Positions 44,375 through 54,690 of a DNA stretch of 64,000 bases are shown here, piece by piece. The position numbers and the translations under genes are program-made. Under the pieces are notes generated by a model. The model saw only the letters and a list, made by a program, of their open reading frames with translations, did not search any database and was not told the DNA's origin. This stretch comes from Undaria pinnatifida. Its lineage: Eukaryota > Sar > Phaeophyceae > Laminariales > Alariaceae. Where the stretch lies: assembly GCA_012845835.1 (NCBI GenBank), contig JABAKD010000017.1:186001-250000 (forward strand), written 5' to 3'. Position 1 is the stretch's first letter, and each line of letters opens with the position of its first letter.

Positions 44375-45500
44375 GGTTCGGTCTAACCGTCTACAGGTCA
44401 TCCGTATTGCAACAGGGCCATGCTCTCCAAGAACCGGGAGTAACGAAAGCGCAGGCGATCGGAGGGAGGGTGGTAAATACTACAGAGAGCTTGGTGGGGA
44501 TGGGGCGTGTTTGTGGAACCAGCCTTTTTGGAGACAAGCGGAAACGAGCAGCAAGGCGCAAGGAGGAATCCGGAGGGGAGAAGGAGAGAGCCACCGCTGG
44601 CATGGCAGGGAGACATGCAGCACCACCATCGTCGGGCTTCTTGATTGTGGTAGAGAGAGGAGGAAGAGCAACTTAACAGGCGCGTTGCTTTCTGACGGCG
44701 GTCGGTAGGGCTAACAAACGGTGGGTTGTGGGTTCGAATCTCACCGACTTTATATTTCGTCTTTGCGAGCGTGCGCGCTGGAGACGTTATGAATGGTTAT
44801 GATAGCTTACTCCCGAGTACTGCTGTAGACTAGTGCGCGGAAGAGGAAAAGCCCTACGGTGGAGCATCACCGTAGGCAGGGAGTAGCAGAGCTTGCGTCC
44901 ATAATGGTAGCACCACCTAGGACACCCCCACCGTATACAGCGGCGAGGGGGGTGTACAGCAGCAGACAAAGAAAATGCCCTGGATGTTATTAAGTCGCAC
45001 GGCATTTACTTCTTGTTATAATTTGTCGTACGCACTCCGCTTCATCAGAAGGTTGGTTTTGGAGGCATCAGATATGGGGTTATCTGCACATGCCGCGAGA
45101 AGTCGAAGTTCGGCAGCCGTGTGCATCCTACCTGGAGGGTGGCAAAGTCGCGCGGCATAATAGCCGCGTGCTTCCTGCTGCTGGTAACAGTGGTAGGAAC
45201 GGGCGTGGGGTAATCGTGGGGTGTTTGCAGCAGACCAAATAACGATGGGGTTTCGTCCGGGTTAAACGTCGAGCGGTATGGCCGCACGCACTCTATGATC
45301 AGCAGCAGCAACAGCAACAGCGGAGTCATGGAGCGAGCAGATCTGGTTATTCGTCAGCCGGAGCTTTGTGGTTCGGCAACATCGCGGGGCGGGGGGGGGG
45401 GCAGGTCTGGTCGTATGGTAAGATTCCGTAAGGAGATGAATGAAGACTTTATTTTACGATGGATACTGCTGTCGATCGAGATTTTGGTTTTGGTCGAACC
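44375..45500. other. No supported gene; one tRNA-like fragment
   Basis: Includes a tRNA-like fragment at 44701-44748: GTCGGT and ACCGAC pair, with a B-box GGGTTCGAATCTC between, but the D- and anticodon-arm region is missing, so it is a relic. Also a purine-rich ORF (44329-44676) without motifs. Confidence 0.4.
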
Positions 45501-45504
45501 TGGC

Positions 45505-45665
45505 GCTTGTTTATTTGCTGCAGATGTGGGACCCGTAGGCAGTAAACGTGTACCACGTCCCAGGTATCATTTATTTGCGGCAAGAGTGTGGGGCCCATAA
45601 ATAGTAAACGATACTCGTATCATTTATTTGCGGCAAGTGTGGGACCCGCAAACAGTATCATACGA
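45505..45665. repeat. About 55-bp tandem repeat, three copies
   Basis: TTTATTTGCGGCAAG.GTG.GG.CCC..AAACAGTA units starting near 45509, 45567 and 45622. Confidence 0.7.
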
Positions 45666-45669
45666 TTCA

Positions 45670-46750
45670 TTCTGGACGATATGCGGGACTTTTTTGCGCC
45701 TGGTGGTTTTGAAGCGTGTTTTAATATTCAATTCGAACAGTCTTCGTAAATCCGAGAAACTCTGTACTGGTATTAAATAGTTATTTGCTGGTGTATAGTC
45801 TATAGTCTAATAGACAGCACCAAAAGGGGCGTGGTGGGGCTGATATAGTACCATAACGATTTATCTGGAGAAAAGAGCACGTAGGTACACCTTGAGATGT
45901 GTACTGCTCAGATGTGTGGTATTGATTGTGGCACTGATTGCATTGAATTTTTCGGGGAGGGCGTTGGCAGTAGTAGTCTTCTGATTGACTGCAAATACAG
46001 GAGGGTGAGCGCATTCATTCATGATTGATTGGTTGTTCTACCAACAGCAGTGTCATTTTGCGAATTCTTGTTCGCAATGGAGGAGTGATGGTCGAATAGT
46101 TTTCGTAGCTGGGAGGGCTTAGGCTGTTCGTGTCGACAGTGGCGGCATTTTTTTGTTTATTTAGACTATTCGATTATTTGGAGCTAGCGAACAAATAGGG
46201 GTGTTTTCGGTTTTTATGATGTTTGGAAGCGACAAATATTTTGAGGAATTAAGCTTGTTCGCAAGGTTTCGTTACTGTGGCGTAGACTAAAGTGTTTTGC
46301 TTTTTTTTTTTTTTTTGTCCTCTGGCGGATGGGGAAACTGTATCTTCTATTTGTGGCTGCCTACGTGTGTTGACGAGATGAGCTGGGGCATCCTTGTGGC
46401 CGTGCAGGATATACTGGTGGTCTTAAAATGAGAGAGGGGATGCAAAGTCATGATTATTAGTCATTGAATTACAGAAGTTGTTTTTCCGAAACTCGATGTA
46501 TGTGAGGTTGCAATCTTGTTTGGGAATTCGAAGGATGAGATAGTTTGAGGATTTGATGTAATTCACAAGCAAGTTGTTTTGCATATATTCTGCAATGAAA
46601 AACAGCGTGGCTTGTGGATGGTCAGATACTCTTTGTATCAGGGAAGGTGTAGGATAATTTTCGCGTCGGGTAAGTTATCGCGTTTTCGGGAAAGCATTTA
46701 TGCTATATTGTATTACCGGTGTGATCTGCGTTGATCTATATATTATTATA
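45670..46750. other. No supported gene
   Basis: AT-rich sequence with short ORFs only (largest 77 codons on minus, 45781-46014, Cys-rich but unmatched). Confidence 0.4.
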
Positions 46751-46756
46751 AAAATA

Positions 46757-47430
46757 AAAATACACTCCAGCTGTGAGATCAATTATTTTGTCGAAACACA
46801 TATTTGCAAGCTGTGTGTGATACTCCGATCGCGCGTATTACGGGTTGTGTGTCCTCATTAAGGATATAGGTCGGCGACTCCCCTTGCAACTACAGTGTAG
46901 CTATCAGAGTCAACAGGGTGATGTTAGGCAGTCTGTGCGCGGAAACTATGAAACCCGTTTCTGAGGGGACAAAATCTGACAGCTGTGGAAGGAAATGCAT
47001 CAGTTTATCAAGTGAATCCTGTAAGTCGAATATCCGGTGAGGGAGGGCGGAGTTTTGACGGACGTGGGGGCCTGATTTTGATCAAAAGTGGGGCGCGAGG
47101 GGGGGGGGGAGGGGGAGGGGACGGGTGGGGTAGGTCTATTTGAGCGTGAAAGCTATAAATCCTTCTTGTGGGGGAGGGGGGGGGAATGTGGCGGGAGAGG
47201 CGGGGGGCGGGGGGGGGGGGCTTTAGGTCGCATAGATGTAGGGGTTTGCTATACGCGTGGTGCTAGGTCTGGGCGATGGTGCGGGTGGTGGAGAAGGAGG
47301 GGGCGTTGGGGGCGGTTGGTGGGAATTGCAGCAGCGGCATGGACGGCTCTAAAACGATAACGAAGCGATATCCAGGGCGTGGAAGTGTTTACTACTCTGG
47401 CGGATTTCGATATTAGGTGGGGCGTTCAAT
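46757..47430 (+). repeat. Dispersed repeat family D, full-length copy
   Basis: Complete forward copy: ACACTCCAGCTGTGAGATC to CGGATTTCGATATTAGGTGG, with the G-rich section at 47095-47225. Confidence 0.8.
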
Positions 47431-47709
47431 ATATATGGTCTATGGCGGTAGTAGGGGACAACGGGAGACGTTTGTCCGGGTGACCTCGCGGTCGTTGGCA
47501 TTTATCTATCGCATTCATGTTTGCCCTGCAGGCACGGATGTTGCAATGTCTTCATATGATTACAGTTAATTGTTGTAAGTGGAGTATGGAAGAGTTTCGC
47601 TCATGAGGATGGGTTTCCTCTTCTTGCCATTTTTGTTGTTTTAGGTGTGATGGAATTGAGCTCATTGTTGATTCGTCACTGTCTTGTGAAGAATCCGGGA
47701 GAGGGCCAT

Positions 47710-47935
47710 TTGATTTGGGATTTTCAGTATGACAGTTACTTATCAGTTTCGTGCCGGTTCAGGCTATTGGCCTATTATCGGGTACCTTGTACTTGGCTGG
47801 CGTTCTTGGTGGTAGACTGTGAGCTCCCACGCACGAGCTCACTTCTCGACTTGCCTCTTCCTTGTGTGAGGAGACTGATACAATGAGTACAAACCTACCC
47901 CGCTTGGTATTAACGAACACTCTAGAGGACGAACA
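47710..47935 (+). repeat. Direct repeat E, copy 2
   Basis: Partner of 44153-44370, 3.56 kb away in the same orientation. The pair could be remnants of long terminal repeats, but no TG..CA ends or target duplication were found. Confidence 0.7.
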
Positions 47936-48328
47936 GCGCCCACTGTATCTAGGGCCTTATCTTTGAATGAAGTGTAAATTGCGTTGTAGCAGAGAATGAA
48001 TCATGAGATAGTATATATACCTGCCACTGCAGCCGGTGGGCGACGGCGCTGCTCACTGGGTAATAGATGTGGCATACGTTCGTACTGCATCCAGGTTATT
48101 GTGCAATGCAGTGTAGGCACTGTTGTTGGCACACAGTATGAATAATGCGATAGTATACTGCAGTACACAGGTGTACTACCTACTGCATCAGGGGTCCCAT
48201 TGTATAATGGGGGACAAGCTCTGATAGATCACAATACAAATCATGCAATTTCGTGTACTCTAGCACAAAGGCGACTGTGCCACTCGCTGGCGGCATCGAA
48301 CGGCCGTCGTGAGCCAGCACGTGCGTTG

Positions 48329-48599
48329 GACGCCTGCTACGATAGAGATACACCACTTTTTTTCCCAGGCCCCTCACTGCCGGAGCTCAACATATCTCTC
48401 AAAAAACTGATTTGGGTAATAAAACTGCTACTTCGACCGGTTGAAACTTCCCATGGGCTAGGATATACCACCAAAATCAAGCAAAACCAAAATGGCCTAT
48501 TTTTTTTTCTTTTCCCGACGATTTTGGGTTAAGGAGTCCCTTTATTTCATCACAAAACATTTCTCACACCACGGGTAATACCTCTATCGTACACGCGTC
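48329..48599 (+). mobile_element. MITE family T, copy 3
   Basis: 271 bp, best-preserved inverted ends: GACGCCTGCTACGATAGAG and CTCTATCGTACACGCGTC. Internal CTCAAAAAACTGATTTGGG and GGGTTAAGGAGTCCC shared with the other copies. A further decayed relative may lie at about 59215-59285 (GAGAAACCCCGTCAGGC, ACCTCCAGCGCACCGCGCGTC). Confidence 0.65.
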
Positions 48600-49280
48600 G
48601 TTGACGTGATCATATCTGCCGCAGCATCGCGCGACACCCGTTAATTTTATCTGGCATACCAAAACGCACCAAGAACCCTAGGGTATGATACAACGTGGTT
48701 CGGTCAAGTGGTCTGCGAGGTTGACGCCACCCTCACGGATTCGCCGCGACCCCACCGCGACGGCTCACGTTGGCGTTATGGTAAACGGTACGCGCCAGGT
48801 TTTGCTCTCGCTCGTATATACCAGTTATATGCGAGTATAAATACGAGTATGCTTCGTTGGTGTTGTGCCAGTATGTATCTACTGCGCTAACTAGACATTT
48901 AGATTAAGAAGGGAGACTAATCTTGCGGGAGTTGTAAAGAGCATACTGCAGCGCGTAGCCACCTCCGCAGTCCCGCGACTCCCGCGGCAGTGGGAAACCC
49001 GTGCGCACCAGGGACTATTCGTGGTCGTGTCGTACATCAAAGCATACTTCGTACCAGGTAGGGACAGTTTATGTGCATTCCATGTCTCCATTAACAGACA
49101 CTTAGAATAGGAGGACCACTCTTCCCGTATATTTATGTTGCAACGCGGTTGGCGAGCAGAATAAGAAAAACAAATCACTGAACCCGGCTACCTAGCTCTT
49201 CCCCCTCCCCACCCCTTCCCCCATCGAAAGAGAAAAAGGGAGAGAGGAAGAGGAAGAAGGGAGGGGCACATACTAAGTAC

Positions 49281-49371
49281 CTTGATCTGCTGCCGCCACC
49301 AGCAAGAATCCCAACTCGCTTGCGCTCGACTCGGTCTTGCTATACAAGGCATTTTCGATGTTTTCAATCGT
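49281..49371 (-). CDS. Good candidate exon of an unidentified gene
   Basis: 91-nt minus-strand exon with a strong acceptor (CTGCAGGCTCTTTCTAG at 49372) and donor (CAAG/GTACTT). The open frame reads TIENIENALYSKTESSASEL then GFLLVAAADQ(G), an amphipathic helix followed by a hydrophobic segment with strongly protein-like composition. The exon ends in phase 1. I could not find a convincing next exon below 49180 or previous exon above 49400, and do not recognise the family. Frames of the same DNA on plus (49282-49671) look less protein-like. Confidence 0.4.
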
Positions 49372-49529
49372 CTAGAAAGAGCCTGCAGCAGTACGGGTGG
49401 CAAAATGTGTCGTATAGCTCTTATCATTGCGCTTTCAACACATGTAGCGAGCACACTAGTGAGCACACTTTCTACCCGGCATCCAGGGCTGCTTCGCGTG
49501 ACAGATTTTGGAAGTGTCATTGTATTGCG

Positions 49530-51200
49530 TCAATGTTTCCCTCTGATCCCCAAAGGGATTAACGGGCAATTCCAGGCGTACAGATACAGGCACGGTATTC
49601 CGGCTCGTGCCGTCTTATGCGTCTCTTTTGCTTGTCGTGGTTCGTGTGAAGGCCTGGTTGTCATAAAATGACGACATGCCTCGCGACCAAATGCATTGAT
49701 GTGTATGAATGCTCGAAGCTGGAATGCTAGTCGGCAGGTACGCAAGCATGCCGCCGCCGCGTTCTGCTTGCCCATGCCCTGTTTGCCCGTCGCTCGTGCA
49801 TAAAACATATGCGCGTGTCGAATCCTCCGTACTTTATCAATTGAAAGGAGGGTGCGCGTTTTGAACCTATCCTCCTGTGGCTTCAGTGATACACCGCCTT
49901 GACGCCGCAACGGGGCTGATTGCAAGGCCCAGAGACGAGCGTTCCGGAAGAAGAGTATAACGAGAGGATGAACAGATAGAAAGCACAACAGAACAAAAGA
50001 TACCCAGACGGAGTCAACAGTTACGACAGCCCGCAAGATGTCTTCCAACCAAGAATACAACGGTAACTGGACACGCGTTCTGGAAATGAAGAGCATACGT
50101 TTGGGAATAGATAAGCTGAACAAAAACTGGCCAGCAAGTCGAAAGCACTTTCCTCACTACGATTACAACCCCACACGCCGTCTAACCTTGGGGGGTAGAT
50201 ACAAGTGGAGAAAGCCTGTGTAACGGTATGAGATCTATACGATGAGAAAATCAAGAGCGACCTAACCCTATGGTGGTGAAAAGTGAGAATGTCAAGAACG
50301 ACCTCACAACCAGCTAGCGGAACGTGAGACGATCGAGAACGACCTCATCACCCGTTCTACATGACCGGGCCCTCCTTCATCAGAAGCTTAAATTTCCGGA
50401 GATGCCCCAACTTGGGGGTTTGCACAAGAGTATTTGCAACGTCTACTGTTTTTGGGAAGGCAAGAGAAATTTCGAGATCGTCCGTCTACGAGAACGGTGC
50501 GAACATGCTGTTTCCTGGAAGGGAAGGGAAGTTTGAAGATCGCGGGTTTACCGGTGTCTACAGGAACCACTCGCTGAAACGGTGGGTTAGGTTGGGGATG
50601 GAGGAGTTTACCCACAGTTGCTGCGATGACCGGTGGAATCTTAAGCTGCCGGGACACCCAACACCGGGGGAGAGGAACTCCGGATGCGGCGGAGTCACGG
50701 AGGCGGTTATAGGCCTGTGTCGAGAACTCCCTGACACCTGCCAAGCGCCGGCGCTAGACAAGCGTTGCGGTGGAGAAGGAAGGAACAAGGTCGGGCCAGC
50801 GGCAACGGAGAGCGGAGGAAGGTGTCCACGCAGTGACCGTGCTGTGACAGGGATGCCCGCTTTGTGCGGACGATAGTTATGCGTCGGGCAGGGGGGGTGT
50901 GGCAGCGTTTCGGACTCAATGGCGCCACGGGCGTGACAGGTGTTTTGAGATCCGTGGTGATTGCCTGGACCAGCATTGCGAGGAGGGTGCGTTGTGTAAA
51001 GTGGAGATGAAGCCATTGGAGAGGCTTGCCACTGCATCGGCGCGGGGAAAGCAAGGAGGGCCCCGGTGGAGTAACCCTCCTTGCAAAACAAGGAAACCCA
51101 CTTTTGGCGTCCATCTACAAACTAAAAAACATACTTGCGGTTTCGTTGAGATCTTGCCCTGTAGTTACTCATTGCATCCAGAGCAACACTCAAAGTGACC
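49530..51200. other. Long unassigned ORFs, no gene recognised
   Basis: Overlapping open frames of 171-197 codons on both strands (49530-50123 minus; 50361-50876 plus; 50558-51091 minus). None has recognisable domains, and the two strands are equally open in the GC-rich part (50600-51090), which argues for base composition over coding. Could hide a decayed mobile element. Confidence 0.3.
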
Positions 51201-51469
51201 CACACCACATGTCCACAGTCAAGCGCCCACCCGATGTGCCGCCACGAACGTTGCTCTCGTACCACTCGCAACCCACCTGTTCAATAAGCCTGTGTACCCG
51301 TTCTGGCAAAAAAAATACTGCTCATGAATTTCGTGGTAATCTGGTGATGTGGTGGCTGCAAAGAGAGCTGCAGGTCAAACTAGCAGGGCCACAGGTGGAA
51401 CTGGTGTTGATAGGTGCCAGAGGACACCATGCTACTGTAACATTTACTATCCTGCTCAACTCGTAAGAG

Positions 51470-51790
51470 GTTTTACCCTCAGCGACCTTCTGCACAAGCC
51501 GTGTTCACAGGTGTCTTCCCTTATCCCCCGTGGTACTTGGTTTCACTTTTCATCCCACACAGTGTTCAGCATTCCCATTTTTACCATTTTGCGCTCGTCG
51601 ATTTTCATCGAATTTTGCCAACTCGCGCTCTCGAGCTTTCCGCTCATTTTCATGTTACGCAAGAAAAAATACTTACCTACCATACGAGCACGAGCATGCA
51701 CTCCGTGAGACTTGAACCGACACCCTTGACGTTAGTGCGGACAATATTCACCTACTTCGGGGCATCGACAGATATTGTATCGATGCTCTG
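51470..51790 (-). mobile_element. SINE-like element, copy 3
   Basis: Body matches the 12930 copy (CACAAGCCGTGTTCACAGGTG, TTCAGCATTCCCATTTTTACC, GCTCGTCGATTTTCATCGAA). On minus a tRNA-like head follows with B-box GGTTCAAGTCTC near 51710. Confidence 0.65.
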
Positions 51791-51799
51791 CTGCTACCG

Positions 51800-52130
51800 A
51801 GGTAACCCTGATTTCTTGCGTCACCTCACCATGAATGACCACTCTGAAGGAAAGCCTTGTAGTATTGAATGATTGGTCGGTTAGTCCCGCGCGTGGTAGT
51901 ACCAGACTGCAGGACGATTATACGAAGGCGGCCAATTTATCATCTGCAGACCTTGACCGCGCATGCTACGCGGTGTATATGTCATCATCTAGGCAATAGG
52001 TAGATTATTCCCCTGTTAATGTCTATCATTTGGTCGAAGCTGGGGAAAGTCTGAAGCCGTTTATCACAGAGCCAGGTGCCCGACAGTGTGTATGCATTTT
52101 CCCTCACACAAAAAGTCAATCGTGTCATCC
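51800..52130. other. No supported gene
   Basis: Nothing beyond short ORFs. Confidence 0.4.
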
Positions 52131-52930
52131 AGAGCGCTATACTTGAAGCTCCGCAGCGTGCCATGGCCCCCGTCGACAATTTCCACGCTCTTCCGTTCGC
52201 CCCACCTTCCCTGCGCATGCCGCGACCAACTCTCCCTGCGTCTAGCTCACCCTGACCAACATACCCAGCTACCTGACCAGCTTACCCGGCTATTTGACCC
52301 CATACTCGGCTATCTGACAAACATACCCGGCTACCTGATCAATATACACGGCTACCTGACCAACATACACGGCAAACTATAACGCAGAAGAGGCTGTTCC
52401 CGCTTGCATCTTCTCCAGTCTCGTCTCCATAGCGAGGATATCGCGAGCGGATCTCATTGTTTACTATTCACACAATATGATCAAATATATATGAATATAT
52501 ATATATATATATATATATACCTAGGCCATAGGATTGCTGCCTGGGTAAACTGTGCATTTTATATTCAATTGCGATTTCTGGGCGGAGCAGAGAGCTCTCC
52601 AAGTCGGGAGCCACAGGAAAATGACATACACCCATATCGTGACACGTGACCTTGCCCTCTCACAACACTTCAATCTTATCGTCTATAGCGCTACACCTAA
52701 CGCGTCGCAGCGCGCCGTTTTCCCCATCCACCCTAGTCACATTTTTCCGCCTGTCTCTTCGCCGCACCCTCTCTACCCACGCCCGCGATCCACCCTCCCC
52801 TCCAACATCAGCGCCCGGCTGACCCTGACCAACACCCCAGCCTGCCCGACCAGTATCTCCGGCTACCTTACCAATATCTCCGGCCAGTTCTAACGCAGAG
52901 GAGGCTATTCCTGGCCACATCTTCCTGAGT
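52130..52930. repeat. Diverged direct duplication with an internal 21-bp minisatellite
   Basis: A block at about 52150-52410 recurs at about 52690-52925: both have GCG..GC.CCGT and CTCACC/CTGACCCTGACCAACA, and end TATAACGCAGAAGAGGCTGT or TCTAACGCAGAGGAGGCTAT. At 52252-52375 the unit CTGACCAACATACCCGGCTAC repeats six to seven times, giving a LTNIPGY-type ORF that is a repeat artefact. A TA microsatellite lies at 52490-52520. Confidence 0.7.
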
Positions 52931-53029
52931 CCCGTATTTTCCAGCTTTGGTGAAGATGTCACAGTGGCCGTTCGCGATATTTTGGTTGCTTGAGCAGACC
53001 TGTTAGGTTGGTCTGAAGTTCCCTGTGTG

Positions 53030-54200
53030 GAACTTGTGTCGCCATTTGTTTCGGCGATGTTGTCATCACCAGCATCACCACCATCACCACCATCACCTTG
53101 CCGTTACCGTAGACATAAAGAAACCAATCAACAACGGGGGCATTTAGGCCACAGAAACGAGCATGTCAGCTTTGGATTCAGCCGGTCGATCAGAAACCGA
53201 AAGTTAACCGTTGACCCTACGCTACAATTTGTTTACGTATACATATACCAAGTACGTTCCCATGCCATTTTTCATGTTTGTTCTAGACAAGGCCACTATA
53301 CTGCAAATTCGCGCGCGTGATTCTGTATTCCAAATTCCCAAGACATGGGTATGGCTGTATCTTTTAGTCATCTCCACAACCATCTTGACGAAACCGTGGG
53401 GCGAAACGCATCAACCAACGACAGATGGTGAGGCCACAGAAACAAGTGCAATGTTTAGCGGCCAGTCAGAAACCGCTCTGTGGTCTTGACGCTACTACAC
53501 TGCAAATGCTATACTGCAAATGCGTGTGCTTCAACATTCCAAGTAGTATGTCCGAAAACGCGTATGCGGTTGTATCTTGCAGGCATCTCCACCACCATTT
53601 TACCCTTACTGAAGTGAAAAACGATCCAAAAACAACAGTTAACTGCAGATGTTCAGCCCTCAAAACCAGCGCGCTACATTGATTTTCAGACGATCGATCG
53701 ATCGGACACCTATCGGGGGTGGCATCGCTATTAATAGTTAGAAATTAATAGTTACATGCGGAATGAATACTACAAAAAAAAATCAAGTAGTCTGCCCTGA
53801 CAAGATGGCTGTGCTTGTATCTTGGGCATCTCCATAACCATCTTACGGCTACCGCAGGAAGAACCGACACAAAACACGACAGATGCTCAATCCTAAGAAA
53901 CGAGAGTGTTAGTGATTTTCTTGGGTCGATCGATCTGAACCGAAGGGAAGGGACAACCCGGCTACACTGCCCAAGAAGTGCTCATTAGATTCCAACTAGC
54001 CTATCCCCAAAACGTGGCATTTTGTATACAAGGCATGGGAGCCTTCGTCGCCATCTTACCGTTGCCGTAAAGAGAAATACACCAAACACAAACGATCTTC
54101 AGGTCACAGAAACAACTGTGTCAGCTTAAAATTTAAGTCAATCGATCAGAAATCGAACAGTGTTTTAACAGCTGGCCTTTACGCTACCACCTATTTTTTT
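53030..54200. repeat. Four to five diverged tandem units of about 240-300 bp
   Basis: Each unit carries CATCTCCA.AACCATCTTACC.TTAC.G, then CCACAGAAAC.AG, then TCGATCAGAAACCGAA, then GACGCTAC.AC.GCAA. Unit starts near 53070, 53365, 53585, 53828 and 54035. No continuous ORF. Confidence 0.65.
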
Positions 54201-54690
54201 CCCGTTCGATACATTATCGTTAGCCTATTTGAGGGTTACCATCCTGAAATTACACGTAGTAAAGCAGTCCCCAAACGTGGCTGCAATTGCATTTTACAGC
54301 TATTAAGGTCGGGATCAACGCTCCTGTCCGAAAGAACACGCGTTGGAAGCAACTATCGCAACTAGAAACAATGATAGAGCGCTGGGCGAAAATGACCTGG
54401 ACTAGGCAGTGCAGTCCTCAAAAGAGTCATCGTACTTGCCGAGAGGCAAAACCTGCGAGATGTCTGGGCAAGAACCGTATCTACAGATCCCACCGTGAAA
54501 AATGTAAGCGCACGAACTCTGTCACAAAGATCCCACCCATGAAAAATGTGCTCAACCATGCAGATCGTACTGCTCCCAACGTGCAAAAGGACCAAGCTCT
54601 CGCAGATCTTGTAGATCAGGGATATACTTGTCCAAAAAAACTCTGTATAATGAACTAGGGATCTGACCTGCCCGACATGCGAAAATTTAC

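Noticed and set aside
44701-44748. tRNA gene
   Set aside because: Acceptor-like pairing and a B box exist, but the total is only 48 nt and lacks the D and anticodon arms.
50361-51114. Overlapping 135-178-codon ORFs on both strands
   Set aside because: High GC with few stop triplets on either strand; no motif, no splice evidence, no family.
54362-54690. Continuation of the proteasome ORF to the stop at 54362
   Set aside because: The 110 residues after HLPEG have no beta-subunit character and a GAAG/GTAAAT donor lies at 54690, so the frame beyond is probably intron.
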